A stretch of DNA of 64,000 nucleotides from Verrucomicrobiia bacterium (GTDB lineage: Bacteria > Verrucomicrobiota > Verrucomicrobiia > Palsa-1439): contig JAJVHY010000013.1 in the NCBI GenBank assembly GCA_022072455.1, forward strand, positions 62,001-126,000. Reading direction: 5' to 3'. This document shows, one piece after another, positions 1 to 9,720 of this stretch (the stretch's first letter is position 1; the number at the start of each line of letters is the position of its first letter). Under the pieces are notes generated by a model. It made no database searches. It was not told the DNA's origin and saw only the letters and a program-made list of their open reading frames with translations. The translations under genes were made by a program, and so were the position numbers.

Positions 1-1022
1 TTTGCGACGCGGCCGCTGCCGCGATGCGTGCCGGGGAAACCCGGTACACCCCTAACCCCGGCACGTTGGCCTTGCGCGCAGACATTGCCCAGGCTGTTCA
101 CCGCGACCATCAGGTCACCATCACACCAGACGAAATCGTCGTAACAACTGGAGGCATGGGCGCACTCGCCACTGGGATCGAAGCGATTCTCAATCCGGGT
201 GACGAAATCTTGTTACCGGATCCAGGTTGGCCCAATTATGCGATGCAGGTCATTTGTGCCGGCGGGACGCCGACCTATTACGACTTGGACGCCCGGCAAG
301 GCTACCAACCAGACCCCGCCCAAATTGCCCAACGCATCACCCCGCGCACCAGAGCCATCCTCGTCAATTCCCCTTCGAATCCGACGGGGGGAATCTTGAC
401 CCACCCCATCGTTGAGGAAATCCTCGCGCTCGCGGAGAAACACAATCTCCTTATTATTTCCGATGAAGTTTACGACCGCATCGTGTTTGACAACACGTTT
501 ACCTCGTTCCTCCGTGCCGAAAATCGTGACCGGGTCATATACATCAACAGTTTCTCCAAGACCTACGCCATGACCGGCTGGCGGATCGGCTACCTCATTG
601 CCCCCCGCGCCATTGCCAGTGAAGTCGCCAAACTGCAGGAAGTCTACTGTGCGTGCGCCTGTAGCGTCTCGCAAGCCGCCGCCCGGGCTGCACTCCGTCT
701 TCCCCAAAGTCAGGTTAAGGAGATGGTCCAACGCTACGACACACGTCGCACTGTGCTGACCAGCATCCTGACCGCCGGTGGTGTTCCACACTTCCAACCG
801 CGTGGAACATTCTTCCTAATGGCCGACATCAGCGGAACGCGTCTCGACTCACAGGATTTCGCCCTGCAGTTGCTCCACGAACAGAAAGTAGCCGTCGCCC
901 CTGGCCAGACTTTTGGCCGCAATGCGCGCCAGAATATCCGCCTTGCGTTTGCTGTCCGCGACGACCTGCTCGCAACGGCCGGACAACGGCTCGTAGAATT
1001 CATCGCCAAGCACACCCACTAA
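1..1022 (+). CDS. Class I/II pyridoxal-phosphate aminotransferase, 5' end cut off by the window
   Basis: The reading frame is open from the first base, so the true start lies outside; about 339 residues are visible, where the family usually has about 390. It belongs to the aspartate-aminotransferase fold family. Visible signs are the NSPSNPTGG stretch, SDEVYD, and the cofactor-binding SFSKTYAMTGWR segment with the Schiff-base lysine codon at 558-560. The RYTPNPG segment near the cut edge is typical of an Asp/aromatic aminotransferase N-terminus. The substrate cannot be told from sequence alone. It lies 11 bases upstream of a PaaK-like gene at the head of a glycan locus, so it may supply an amino donor or simply be a neighbouring amino-acid gene. 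Confidence 0.88.
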   Translation, partial: CDAAAAAMRAGETRYTPNPGTLALRADIAQAVHRDHQVTITPDEIVVTTGGMGALATGIEAILNPGDEILLPDPGWPNYAMQVICAGGTPTYYDLDARQGYQPDPAQIAQRITPRTRAILVNSPSNPTGGILTHPIVEEILALAEKHNLLIISDEVYDRIVFDNTFTSFLRAENRDRVIYINSFSKTYAMTGWRIGYLIAPRAIASEVAKLQEVYCACACSVSQAAARAALRLPQSQVKEMVQRYDTRRTVLTSILTAGGVPHFQPRGTFFLMADISGTRLDSQDFALQLLHEQKVAVAPGQTFGRNARQNIRLAFAVRDDLLATAGQRLVEFIAKHTH

Positions 1023-1033
1023 CTGAGGTCATC

Positions 1034-2362
1034 ATGGGAGCATTGACAAGCTGCCGCGTCCGCACCGTGGCGCGGTTTAACCACCAGAAGCGCTACCGTC
1101 TGTTCGACCAGATTCGCAACAATCTGACCCGTCCGGCGGAACAGATTGCCGCCGACCATCTGGCCAGCCTACAAAACGTCGTCACCCATGCGTACACCAC
1201 GACGATCGGTTACCGGCGTCTGTTCGACCAAGTTGGTTTCACTCCGAGCCAACTCCAACGCCCCGAGGACATCCAGCGCATCCCCATTGTCACCAAACGC
1301 GATTTTCAGACCCATCCGCAAGACTTTCAATCAAACATCGTTGATCCTGGTCAGTGCCAGAAGAAGTCCACCAGCGGATCGACCGGCACTCCGTTCACAT
1401 TCTACCGTGACTGGGATTACTTGGAACTGGGTCACGCCGGCACGATGCGCTGCATGGCGGTGGCTGGTTGGGAACCCGGTGAAGCTCTCGGCATCATCTG
1501 GGGTTATGAAAAGGAAGTCGAAAACTCGCTGAACCGCTTCAAGCAATGGGCGAAGCAGACTTACCTGCTGAATGCCTTCAAACAGACTGAAACGCTGATG
1601 AGCCAATGGGCGGACTTCCTCCTGCGTCGACGAATCCGCTATCTGTACGGCTATCCATCATCCTTACACCAATTCGCGGAGTTTCTTCTCCGTTGCCAGC
1701 GAAGCCTGCCGCTGCGCGCGGTGTTTTGCACCGCCGAAAAATATTTTGACTTTGAGCGTAAGAGCATCGAACGGGCATTTGCGTGCAAATCATTCGATCT
1801 TTACGGCAGTTCCGAAGTCCAGAACGTCGCATTCGAATGCACTCGCGGACGAATGCACATCGCGCTGGATTTCGTGCGGCTGGAGCAGGAGCAACTTCGG
1901 ACTCACGAACCTCCCTCACTGGTGGTGACATCGCTGCATAATTCGGTCCAGCCGTTCATCCGGTACGACCTCGGAGATTTTGGGCGTGTCCTCGCAGATC
2001 GCTGCAACTGTGGAATCAACACACCGCTCATGGAAATTCTGGGGGGAAGTAAATATGATTTTCTTCTCACACCTGCGGGGCCGTTGCACAGTGCCGTGTT
2101 GGAACGCATATTCAACAAGATCACATCCATTCGCCGGTACCAAATCATCCAACATGCTCTCCATGATTACACCATTCGCTGTGAGTTGGAGGCGTCGGCT
2201 TCGGACGAGACACGTCGGCAGATCGAGATGACCGCCCACACTGTCCTGCTTGAGATCGTTCGCCAAACGCCGACGATTCAATTTGAGTACCCCACCGCCA
2301 TCACCTCCGGCCCCAATGGCAAATACCGGTTCATCTATCGCAGTCCGCGCAACCCACAATGA
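1034..2362 (+). CDS. PaaK/CapK-like adenylate-forming enzyme of the polysaccharide locus
   Basis: 442 residues resembling phenylacetate-CoA ligase and CapK-type proteins. Adenylation motifs are visible: the Ser/Thr/Gly-rich P-loop STSGSTGTPF around residue 113, YGYPSSL in the middle, and DLYGSSE followed by a C-terminal acidic/Arg region (RYDLGDFG). Such enzymes activate a carboxylic acid as an acyl-AMP. In capsule and O-antigen loci they are thought to help acylate or amidate sugars, but the substrate is not known. The ATG has GAGG about 8 bases upstream. The stop overlaps the next start by 4 bases, which indicates translational coupling. Confidence 0.85.
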   Translation: MGALTSCRVRTVARFNHQKRYRLFDQIRNNLTRPAEQIAADHLASLQNVVTHAYTTTIGYRRLFDQVGFTPSQLQRPEDIQRIPIVTKRDFQTHPQDFQSNIVDPGQCQKKSTSGSTGTPFTFYRDWDYLELGHAGTMRCMAVAGWEPGEALGIIWGYEKEVENSLNRFKQWAKQTYLLNAFKQTETLMSQWADFLLRRRIRYLYGYPSSLHQFAEFLLRCQRSLPLRAVFCTAEKYFDFERKSIERAFACKSFDLYGSSEVQNVAFECTRGRMHIALDFVRLEQEQLRTHEPPSLVVTSLHNSVQPFIRYDLGDFGRVLADRCNCGINTPLMEILGGSKYDFLLTPAGPLHSAVLERIFNKITSIRRYQIIQHALHDYTIRCELEASASDETRRQIEMTAHTVLLEIVRQTPTIQFEYPTAITSGPNGKYRFIYRSPRNPQ

Positions 2363-3210
2363 AAACCAACCGACCGCTTCTCACCAAACTGCTGCTGGGC
2401 TATGGGAATCTGTTTCCCTATCATTCAGGAAAAGCCACCCTCCACAACTGGCTGCGCCGCGTGTTTCAAATCGAAGTTACCGGAGAAACCGAAGTCACCC
2501 GCCGTGGCTTGCGCTGGCAACTCGACCCAGAGGACTGTATGCAATCGCCCTTGTTTTGGGTGTCGACTCGGGATCGCTGGGGGTTACACCACCTCACCCA
2601 ACATCTACCATCGGGTGCTGTCGTGTTCGATGTCGGAGCGAACTTCGGGTATTATTCTTTGACAATTGCCGCCCACCTAAAACGCAATTGCCAAGTGTAT
2701 GCCTTCGAGCCTCAGCGCGGCACGTTTCAGCGCCTGCAAACAAATATCGTGTTGAACCAACTCGAACATGTCGTCCATTGCCATTGCCTCGGTTTATCTG
2801 ATCAAGAATCTCAAGCACAATTGGTCATCAAGCCCGGCAACTACGGAGCAACGTTCGTCTCTACGCAAGCAGATGGAGAGTCCATTCGCCTTACCACTAT
2901 GGATGGTTTCTGTGCAGTTCACAAAGTAAATCGACTCGATCTCATCAAGTGTGACGTGGAGGGATTTGAAGAGCGCGTCCTCCGCGGCGGGTACCAGATG
3001 ATCCAGGAACACCAACCGGTGATCTACATCGAGATCAACCCACCGACGCTGCATCGGGCCGGCACTTCCGCTGCTAACTTGGTAAACTTACTGCGTGGGT
3101 TCGGTTACGACCTGATGCGTATACAGCACCACCACCTCGTGCCACTGCCTGAGATTCCTCAAGGTGAGGATTACGAAGATTGCTTTTGCCTGCCACGTGG
3201 AAAGCGATAG
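2359..3210 (+). CDS. FkbM-family SAM-dependent methyltransferase
   Basis: 283 residues. The SAM-binding motif I VFDVGANFGYYS is near residue 90, followed by YAFEPQ (motif II acidic residue) and the FkbM signature DLIKCDVEGFEERVL near residue 195, then the EINPPTL strand. FkbM proteins O-methylate small molecules and sugars, and in glycan loci they usually decorate a sugar residue. The start overlaps the upstream adenylase stop in ATGA. The downstream glycosyltransferase may begin inside this gene. The acceptor is unknown. Confidence 0.87.
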   Translation: MKTNRPLLTKLLLGYGNLFPYHSGKATLHNWLRRVFQIEVTGETEVTRRGLRWQLDPEDCMQSPLFWVSTRDRWGLHHLTQHLPSGAVVFDVGANFGYYSLTIAAHLKRNCQVYAFEPQRGTFQRLQTNIVLNQLEHVVHCHCLGLSDQESQAQLVIKPGNYGATFVSTQADGESIRLTTMDGFCAVHKVNRLDLIKCDVEGFEERVLRGGYQMIQEHQPVIYIEINPPTLHRAGTSAANLVNLLRGFGYDLMRIQHHHLVPLPEIPQGEDYEDCFCLPRGKR

Positions 3211-4306
3211 ACAATCGCAAAAGACTACCATTGCTCATCTCGTGACCGGCTTACAGATTGGCGGGTTGGAGCGGGTGGTGATAAATTTGGTTGGCCGGTT
3301 CCGTGATTCAGGTTACCGCCAGTTTATCGTGTGTCTGGAGACCGGCGGGCCGTTCGCCGACGAGATCGCGAAACTCGGGGCCAACGTAATCGTGCTTGGC
3401 AAGAAACCCGGCATGAGTTGGCGCACGATCCGGCAATTGGCGACCCTCTTCCGGCAGGAGCACGTGCAGATCGTCCACACGCATAACCCTCCACCCCACT
3501 TTCACGGGGTCTTGGCGGGCTTGTTGGCCGGCGTGCCGGTGCGCGTTCACACGAAGCATGGCCGCAACTACCCGCACATGAAAAAGCGCGTCCTGCTGAA
3601 TCGCGTTCTCTCGTGGTTCACGGATGCCATCGTGCCGGTCTCCGACAATGCTGGCACCGTCGCGTTGGAAATCGAAAAAGTGAACCCGAAAAAAGTCTGG
3701 CGGATCTGGAACGGGGTGGACACGGAACTGTACCGCCCGCAGTCCACTGTCCACCGGCCACAGAGCATCGCCACCGTAGCGCGACTCTCCCCGGAGAAAG
3801 ATCAGCAGACAATGCTGCTAGCGTTCCGACTGGTCGTTGACCAGTTACCGGCAGCGCGGTTAGTGTTCATCGGCGATGGGCCGTGCTTGCCGGTATTGCG
3901 TGACACCACAGCCAAGCTCAAGCTGACCGGTCACGTCGAATTCCTCGGCGCGCGCAACGATGTCGCCGCGCTCCTGCCCGAGTTCACAGTTTTTACGTTG
4001 TCGTCAGTCACAGAAGGCATTTCGATGACGTTGCTCGAAGCGATGGCGTGCGGCGTGCCCATCGTGGCTACCGACGTCGGCGGCAACCGTGAAATCGTCC
4101 AACCGCCCGCCTGCGGCTTGATCGTGCCGGCGCGCGACCCGCAGGCATTGGCGACGGCGTATCTGGAGTTGTTGCGTGATCTGGCCCGGTGCGCCAAAAT
4201 GGGCGCCGCGGGCCGGCAACGGGTGGTGGAACATTTCAGCTTAGAGTCCATGGTCCGGCAGTACAGCGACTTGTATGATGAACTTCTGAAAAGGAAAATA
4301 GCATGA
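3164..4306 (+). CDS. GT4-type glycosyltransferase
   Basis: Up to 380 residues with two Rossmann-like domains (GT-B fold). The N-terminal part has HLVTGLQIGGLERVV, the usual opening of GT4 enzymes. The C-terminal part has ATVARLSPEKD, a GDGP loop, and SVTEGISMTLLEAMACGVPIV, the E-x7-E nucleotide-sugar motif. The start is uncertain: GTG at 3164 overlaps the FkbM gene by 47 bases and adds about 26 residues that look non-native, while an in-frame GTG at 3197 gives a 14-base overlap and a more usual N-terminus. It probably transfers a sugar to a lipid-linked or glycan acceptor at the inner face of the membrane. Confidence 0.87.
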   Translation: MRITKIAFACHVESDRQSQKTTIAHLVTGLQIGGLERVVINLVGRFRDSGYRQFIVCLETGGPFADEIAKLGANVIVLGKKPGMSWRTIRQLATLFRQEHVQIVHTHNPPPHFHGVLAGLLAGVPVRVHTKHGRNYPHMKKRVLLNRVLSWFTDAIVPVSDNAGTVALEIEKVNPKKVWRIWNGVDTELYRPQSTVHRPQSIATVARLSPEKDQQTMLLAFRLVVDQLPAARLVFIGDGPCLPVLRDTTAKLKLTGHVEFLGARNDVAALLPEFTVFTLSSVTEGISMTLLEAMACGVPIVATDVGGNREIVQPPACGLIVPARDPQALATAYLELLRDLARCAKMGAAGRQRVVEHFSLESMVRQYSDLYDELLKRKIA

Positions 4307-5490
4307 GCAATGAACAGATTGACGTCAGCGTGGTAATTCCGTGTTTGAACGAGGTCAAGTCGATCGCGTTCTGCATTGATAAAGCGCTGAAAGCCTTTCA
4401 GGAAGCCGGCATCAAGGGCGAAGTCGTCATCGGTGACAACGGTTCAACCGACGGTTCCATTGAGATCGCCGAGAAACACGGCGCGCGCGTCGCCCACGCC
4501 ACGCTGAAAGGCTACGGCCATGCACTCCGGGCGGCCATCGAAGCCGCGCGGGGCACGTTCCTCATCATGGGCGACGCCGACGACAGCTACGACTTCACCG
4601 AAGTCCCGCGTTTCGTGGCGAAGTGGCACGAAGGTTATGAAGTGGTCATGGGGAACCGGTTCAAGGGCGAGATCAAGCCGGGCGCGATGCCGTGGCATCA
4701 CAAGTACATTGGCAATCCCGTGCTCTCGACGTTGCTGCGCGTTCTCTTCAACACGAGCATCAGCGATTCGCATTGCGGCATGCGCGGCTTCACCAAGGAC
4801 TCCTACATAAAGATGGACCTGCGCACCACCGGCATGGAGTTTGCCAGCGAATTCGTCATCAAAGCCGTGAAAATCGGCGCGAAGATGACCGAGATACCGA
4901 TTACGCTCTGGCCCGACAAACGTGGCCGACCGCCGCACCTGCGCAGTTTCCGCGATGGCTGGCGGCACCTGCGGTTTATGTTGTTGTACGCACCGAACTG
5001 GTTATTCCTCGTTCCCGGCGGTGTGCTAATGGGACTGGGGTTGTTCTTGGTGTTTTGGTTGTTGGCGGGACCGCGGTACATCGGACAGACGATGTTCGAC
5101 TATCACAGCATGTTTTTTGGCGTCATCTTTACGTTGCTCGGGGCACAGATCATCTCGATTGGACTCTTCGCGAAAATTTTCAGCCACTCCGAGCGCTTCG
5201 CCGCCACCGAACACGGGTTGGAACGCTGGCTGAAGCGGTTGACGTTTGAGCACGGCTTGGTCGGCGGGGGACTGCTCGCGTTAATCGGTTTTGCCGGCGA
5301 CATGTGGATTTTCTGCCAGTGGGCCGGCAGCGGATTTGGGGCATTGGCGGAAATCCGCGCGATCATGTTTTGGTCGCTGTGGTTCTTTCTCGGCTTGCAG
5401 GTGGTGTTCGCGTCGTTCTTCCTCAGCATGCTCGGCATCAGCCGGGGCACGTACATCGGAGACTATGAATTGAAAGGTCAGGGCCAATGA
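4303..5490 (+). CDS. GT2 glycosyltransferase, polyprenyl-phosphate-sugar synthase type, with C-terminal membrane helices
   Basis: 395 residues. The N-terminal GT-A domain has VVIPCLNE, the IGDNGSTDGS stretch, and MGDADDSYDF carrying the metal-binding acidic residues. This arrangement is typical of dolichol-phosphate-mannose synthase-like enzymes. The C-terminal part has about four hydrophobic segments between residues 225 and 385. The gene is joined by ATGA overlaps to two GT39-like membrane transferases, which in known systems use polyprenyl-phosphate sugars. The inferred job is therefore to make the lipid-phosphate sugar donor for them. The sugar is not known. Confidence 0.86.
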   Translation: MSNEQIDVSVVIPCLNEVKSIAFCIDKALKAFQEAGIKGEVVIGDNGSTDGSIEIAEKHGARVAHATLKGYGHALRAAIEAARGTFLIMGDADDSYDFTEVPRFVAKWHEGYEVVMGNRFKGEIKPGAMPWHHKYIGNPVLSTLLRVLFNTSISDSHCGMRGFTKDSYIKMDLRTTGMEFASEFVIKAVKIGAKMTEIPITLWPDKRGRPPHLRSFRDGWRHLRFMLLYAPNWLFLVPGGVLMGLGLFLVFWLLAGPRYIGQTMFDYHSMFFGVIFTLLGAQIISIGLFAKIFSHSERFAATEHGLERWLKRLTFEHGLVGGGLLALIGFAGDMWIFCQWAGSGFGALAEIRAIMFWSLWFFLGLQVVFASFFLSMLGISRGTYIGDYELKGQGQ

Positions 5491-6995
5491 AAAAACTCCT
5501 GCCGTCTCTCGTGATTTTGGCGGTCGTTGCGCTCTACGCGTCGTTCATCAACAACAAGCTCAAGTTTGGCTCGGACGCGGTTGACTATTACCGGCTGGCG
5601 GAATCGATTTGCGCGGGAAACGGGTATACTATCGACGGCCAGTTCATCAGTAAATGGCCGCCGGTCACTCCGACGTTGATGGCTGTGGGGTTGGGGTTGT
5701 TCAACAACGACGTGGGCGGACAGAAAGTTCTGCTCGGAAGCCTGGCGCTGGCAGGATTGGTCGTGGCGTACATGCTTCTGGCCCGGCGCGGGAACACTCG
5801 GCTCAGCGCCCTGGCGGTAATCCTGACGGCAGTGTCGTTCCCCTTCATCTACTGGGTTTGGGATATTAGTAGTGAAGGAGCTTATTTCTTTTTCACGATG
5901 TTGGCGCTGTGGCTTGGGCACCGCGGGTTTGAACAGCCAACCAAACTTGGCTGGGCGCTCGGCGCGGGTCTGGCATTCGGTCTGGCCATCCTGTCGCGAA
6001 CGGTCGGAATTGCCTTACTGGCCGGCTATGCGTTGTATGCGGCGGTGAGTTTCCTGCGCTTGCGGCAAGCAGCGTTGCGACCGGCAATTCTCGGGTTGGT
6101 CCCGGCCTTGTTGCTGGCCGGTGGTTGGTTCTGGTATGGCAAACAACGCGGCGGCGAAGGCTCGGTAGCCGCCTATAGCAAATACGGTTTTCGTCCCGAC
6201 ACCTACGATCCCACCGGCAAAGCCGGCCTGAAAACATCGCTCGCGCAGATCAAACAAAATGTCCAGGGCTACGCGTTTATCTTCAGCATTCCCGACGCAT
6301 CCTTGCGGATGAAGAAAATGAACCGTCTCAATGCCAAAGGTCTGTTGTCCGTGTTGATCATGAGTTTGGCTGTTGTTGGTTACGGTTATCATCTTTGCCG
6401 ACGAACCGAACTGCCGGAGTGTTACCTCCTCGCCTACGGCGGCATCCTCCTCCTCTTCAATTGGTACGATATCCGGTACGTCGTGCCGGTGCTGCCGCTG
6501 CTGTTCTATTATCTGGGGTGGACGGTTGGGCGAATCTTTGAATGGGTCAGCCACCTGCTCCACCGACCAATATGGGCGGCACCAGCCACGACTGGCGTGC
6601 TGCTCCTGCTTATTCTGGCCAATGCCGGCATCTCGACGCTCAGCAAACCAGCCAAACGGCTGCGTTCTCCCAAGTACGACGGTCCCGCCGGTGAACTTCA
6701 CGAGGCTGCGCTCTGGATCAAAGCAAACGATCCCAACGCCGTCGTGATGTGTCGGTGGGCAAACATGACTTGGTTTTGGACACGGCAGGAAATTGTCGGG
6801 GTGCCGTTGTTGGCGAACCCGGACGGCATGTGGCAGCACATGCGCGAGAAGAAAGTCACGCTGGTCATTGCTGATCCCGATGAATTCAGCGGTGTCACCG
6901 GTAAGTTTCTGGAACCGGCTTTGAAACGGCATGCGGACGAAGTGGAACTGGCCAAGACTTTCGGCAAGACGCGAGTCTACCGGCTGAAATCATGA
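5487..6995 (+). CDS. GT39/ArnT-like multi-pass glycosyltransferase
   Basis: 502 residues, mostly hydrophobic with roughly ten membrane segments. After the first helix comes a polar loop FGSDAVDYYRLAE, the place where GT-C (ArnT/PMT-like) transferases carry their acidic catalytic motif, and GNGYTIDGQF is also typical of this group. The C-terminal 130 residues form a soluble, probably periplasmic domain. These enzymes move a sugar from a polyprenyl-phosphate donor to a lipid, glycan or protein on the outer side of the inner membrane. ATGA overlaps on both sides place it in one translational unit with its likely donor synthase and a second GT39-like gene. Confidence 0.8.
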   Translation: MKKLLPSLVILAVVALYASFINNKLKFGSDAVDYYRLAESICAGNGYTIDGQFISKWPPVTPTLMAVGLGLFNNDVGGQKVLLGSLALAGLVVAYMLLARRGNTRLSALAVILTAVSFPFIYWVWDISSEGAYFFFTMLALWLGHRGFEQPTKLGWALGAGLAFGLAILSRTVGIALLAGYALYAAVSFLRLRQAALRPAILGLVPALLLAGGWFWYGKQRGGEGSVAAYSKYGFRPDTYDPTGKAGLKTSLAQIKQNVQGYAFIFSIPDASLRMKKMNRLNAKGLLSVLIMSLAVVGYGYHLCRRTELPECYLLAYGGILLLFNWYDIRYVVPVLPLLFYYLGWTVGRIFEWVSHLLHRPIWAAPATTGVLLLLILANAGISTLSKPAKRLRSPKYDGPAGELHEAALWIKANDPNAVVMCRWANMTWFWTRQEIVGVPLLANPDGMWQHMREKKVTLVIADPDEFSGVTGKFLEPALKRHADEVELAKTFGKTRVYRLKS

Positions 6996-8692
6996 ATCGC
7001 AGATGGTTGATCGCGCTGACCGTGTTGGGCGGCGTTTTAATCCTCGCCGGCCTTGCCTTGCCGCCGGAGAGGGTTGTCCGCGCAGTATTGCCGGCGGCGC
7101 GGGCGGTGTTTGGGGAAAAACTCGTGGCGGGGATGTGGTGCCTGAAAGTCGCACTGGTGTTGAACGGTGTGATGTTGCTCGCGTTGCGGTGGTTGAAACA
7201 GTGGTTATGGGACGCTGACCCGAGCTTGCCGGCGCAGCCGCCGCGCGGGTTTTTTGTGAACGTGCCGCCGGTCCCTTGGGAACGCCGAGATCTGTGGGTC
7301 ATGCTGGGCTTGGGCGTGGTGGCGTTGGTGTTGCGGTTGATCGGGTCGCAACAGAGCTTGTTCGGCGACGAAGTCGCCGTGCAGCAGCGCTATATCAGCC
7401 GCGGCTTGCCGGTGATTCTGACGTTCTATGCGCACGGGACGCCGCCGCATGTGTTGTATTCACTCCTTGCGTTTTTCTTCGAGCGGCTGCCCTTGCCGTT
7501 GGAACTGGCGTATCGGTTGCCGGCGATTTTGTTCGGGACGGGCGCGGTGCTGTTGACGTACTGGCTGGCGCGGCGGGTATTGGAACGCTTCATGGCGGCC
7601 CTGGTGGGACTGTGCAGCGCGGCGGCGTTGTTTGGGATCATCTATTCGCACACCGCGAAGGGCTACAGTGCAACGCACTTTTTTGCGCTACTGGCCGTCG
7701 TGGGAATGGTGCGCGTGGCGGATGACTGGCGGTCACCGCGCGGGTGGTTGTGGTTTTGCAGCGCGGGTGCTGGCATGGTGTGGATGCATTTGTACAACGT
7801 CTATTTGTGGGCCGGTTTGGTGGTGGCGTTTGGCGGATTGATCGTGTGGCTGACGCACGACAACCGACGCCTGCAGTTCGCATGGCTCCGGCGCACACTT
7901 TTTGCATTGGGACTGACCGGACTGGGGTTGGCGTTGGTGTACGCGATCCAGATTCCGCAGATTCGGGAATTGTTCACGCAGGTCACGGACAAACCGGAGC
8001 AACACATCTCGCTCAATTCGCTACGCGCTTGGTTGATGCAGTTGACGTTCTGGGGCGAGCTGTGGCCGGTCGCGCTGGGTTGCGCGGCGCTCTCGGTCGT
8101 GGGACTGGTTTCGCTGGCGTGGCGCGAACCCCGGTTGGGTTTGGCGTTGTTATTTCCGGTCGGCTTCATCTGGGCGATGATCTATCTGAAGGAGGCGTGG
8201 ATTTATCCCCGGTATTTGGTGTTCACGTTACCGATCTTCTTGCTGGGTATGATCGAGGCCGGTCGTCGTTTTGGACGCGTGGGCGTCGCAATGGTGGCAG
8301 TGTTGTTCCTGATCCCGAACGCACGCGTGCTGGCGCAGTATTACACTGCCGGTAATCAGAACTTACGCGACGCCGTCCAACTGGCGACGGCCACCGCGCA
8401 GCCTAAGGATGTGTTGGTGGTGTACGGTCTGGCGCGGGATTTGATTCCGTTTTACGATAACCGGTTTCGCGTGGTGCCGACGATGGCGGAGTTGGATAAG
8501 CTCCGCGCCGAAACCAGCGGACGCGTCATCGTCGTGTACGGCTGGCGCAAAGCCTGGCACAGACGGGAAGCCGATTTCAAACGCATGGATGCCGAGTATG
8601 AATTGGTGGTTCGGCTGCCGGGGTACTTGATGGATTCGACGGAACGCGACGGCGAGATGTTTGTGCTTGTCTCACGCGAGGCAAACCACTAA
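6992..8692 (+). CDS. GT39-like multi-pass glycosyltransferase (second copy)
   Basis: 566 residues, strongly hydrophobic, with about ten to twelve membrane segments. An FGDEVAVQQRY loop follows an early helix, which is the usual site of the Asp/Glu pair in PMT/GT39 proteins. It differs clearly from the upstream GT39-like protein, so the two are unlikely to be a recent duplication. The C-terminal tail (about residues 450-566) is hydrophilic. It is coupled by ATGA overlap to the preceding gene and is followed 14 bases later by a sugar-nucleotide SDR gene. The acceptor cannot be told from the sequence. Confidence 0.78.
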   Translation: MNRRWLIALTVLGGVLILAGLALPPERVVRAVLPAARAVFGEKLVAGMWCLKVALVLNGVMLLALRWLKQWLWDADPSLPAQPPRGFFVNVPPVPWERRDLWVMLGLGVVALVLRLIGSQQSLFGDEVAVQQRYISRGLPVILTFYAHGTPPHVLYSLLAFFFERLPLPLELAYRLPAILFGTGAVLLTYWLARRVLERFMAALVGLCSAAALFGIIYSHTAKGYSATHFFALLAVVGMVRVADDWRSPRGWLWFCSAGAGMVWMHLYNVYLWAGLVVAFGGLIVWLTHDNRRLQFAWLRRTLFALGLTGLGLALVYAIQIPQIRELFTQVTDKPEQHISLNSLRAWLMQLTFWGELWPVALGCAALSVVGLVSLAWREPRLGLALLFPVGFIWAMIYLKEAWIYPRYLVFTLPIFLLGMIEAGRRFGRVGVAMVAVLFLIPNARVLAQYYTAGNQNLRDAVQLATATAQPKDVLVVYGLARDLIPFYDNRFRVVPTMAELDKLRAETSGRVIVVYGWRKAWHRREADFKRMDAEYELVVRLPGYLMDSTERDGEMFVLVSREANH

Positions 8693-8706
8693 TCGAAACT
8701 GACCGC

Positions 8707-9720
8707 ATGGACTCTTTTATCACACCACCCATCGTAGATCCCGCCTTCTGGCGGGGCAAACGCGTGGTGGTTACCGGCGGGTCGGGCTTCATCGGGAGTC
8801 ATTTGGTCGAACGGTTGCTGCCGTTCTGCGGCAAGATTGTGGTACCGACGCGCCAAGTCGGTATTCCGCGCCACTTGAAACATCTCGCGAATGACGTGGA
8901 ACTCGTGCACGGCGATTTGAAGGATGCGCGGGTTGCCGAAGCTGTTTGCGCGCGCGCCGATGTCATGATGTGTCTGGCGGCGGTGGTTGGCGGCATCGAG
9001 TACAACAACGCCCATCACGCCAGCATCCTGCGTGACAATCTGGCCGCGTTCATCTCCTGCATGGAAGCCGCACGCAAACAGGGCGTCGGGCGCGTGTTGG
9101 TGTGCAGTTCAGCGTGCGTGTATCCACGGCACTGCCAATTGCCAACACCCGAGAGTGATGGATTTGTCGATCGACCGGAGCCGACCAACGAAGGTTATGG
9201 GTGGGCGAAACGCATGGAAGAATTCCTCGGCGACGCGTATGCGAAGGAGTATGGAATGTCAGTTGCCGTCGCGCGGCCCTACAATGCCTATGGCCCACGC
9301 GACGATTTCGATCCAAAAACTTCGCACGTGATCCCGGCGTTGATCCGCAAGGCGTTCGCGGCGGACACGAATCAGCTTGCGGTCTGGGGTTCCGGCAAAC
9401 AAAGCCGGTCGTTCCTGTATGTGACGGATTTTGTGGACGGGTTGATCCGCGTTTGCGAACGCGCCACGGACGCGCAACCCACAAACGTCGGCGCCGATGA
9501 GGAAACCACGATTGGCGACGTCGCGCGATTGGTGGTCGAGTATTCGGGCACCGGCAAGACGTTGGAATTCGACATCACCAAGCCGGAAGGCCAACCGCGC
9601 CGGCATTGCGACACGACCCGGCTGGAGTCGCTGTTCGATTTCCGCACGCGCGTGAAGCTGCGTGACGGGTTGCGGCTCGCAGTGCAGTATTACCGGGAAG
9701 AGGTGTTGGCGTGCGCGTGA
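8707..9720 (+). CDS. NAD(P)-dependent epimerase/reductase, GDP-fucose-synthase/ColC-like SDR
   Basis: 337 residues of the extended SDR family. The N-terminal VVVTGGSGFIGSHL is the nucleotide-binding GxxGxxG motif, CSSACVYP precedes the active site, and the YGWAK segment is the YxxxK catalytic pair. RPYNAYGPRDDFDP and HVIPALIRKAF are typical of GDP-4-keto-6-deoxymannose epimerase-reductases. It probably acts on a GDP-linked keto-deoxy sugar made by Gmd at 11689 or the ColD-like enzyme at 10406. A second homologue lies at 18856, so the two may act on different intermediates. Confidence 0.86.
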   Translation: MDSFITPPIVDPAFWRGKRVVVTGGSGFIGSHLVERLLPFCGKIVVPTRQVGIPRHLKHLANDVELVHGDLKDARVAEAVCARADVMMCLAAVVGGIEYNNAHHASILRDNLAAFISCMEAARKQGVGRVLVCSSACVYPRHCQLPTPESDGFVDRPEPTNEGYGWAKRMEEFLGDAYAKEYGMSVAVARPYNAYGPRDDFDPKTSHVIPALIRKAFAADTNQLAVWGSGKQSRSFLYVTDFVDGLIRVCERATDAQPTNVGADEETTIGDVARLVVEYSGTGKTLEFDITKPEGQPRRHCDTTRLESLFDFRTRVKLRDGLRLAVQYYREEVLACA

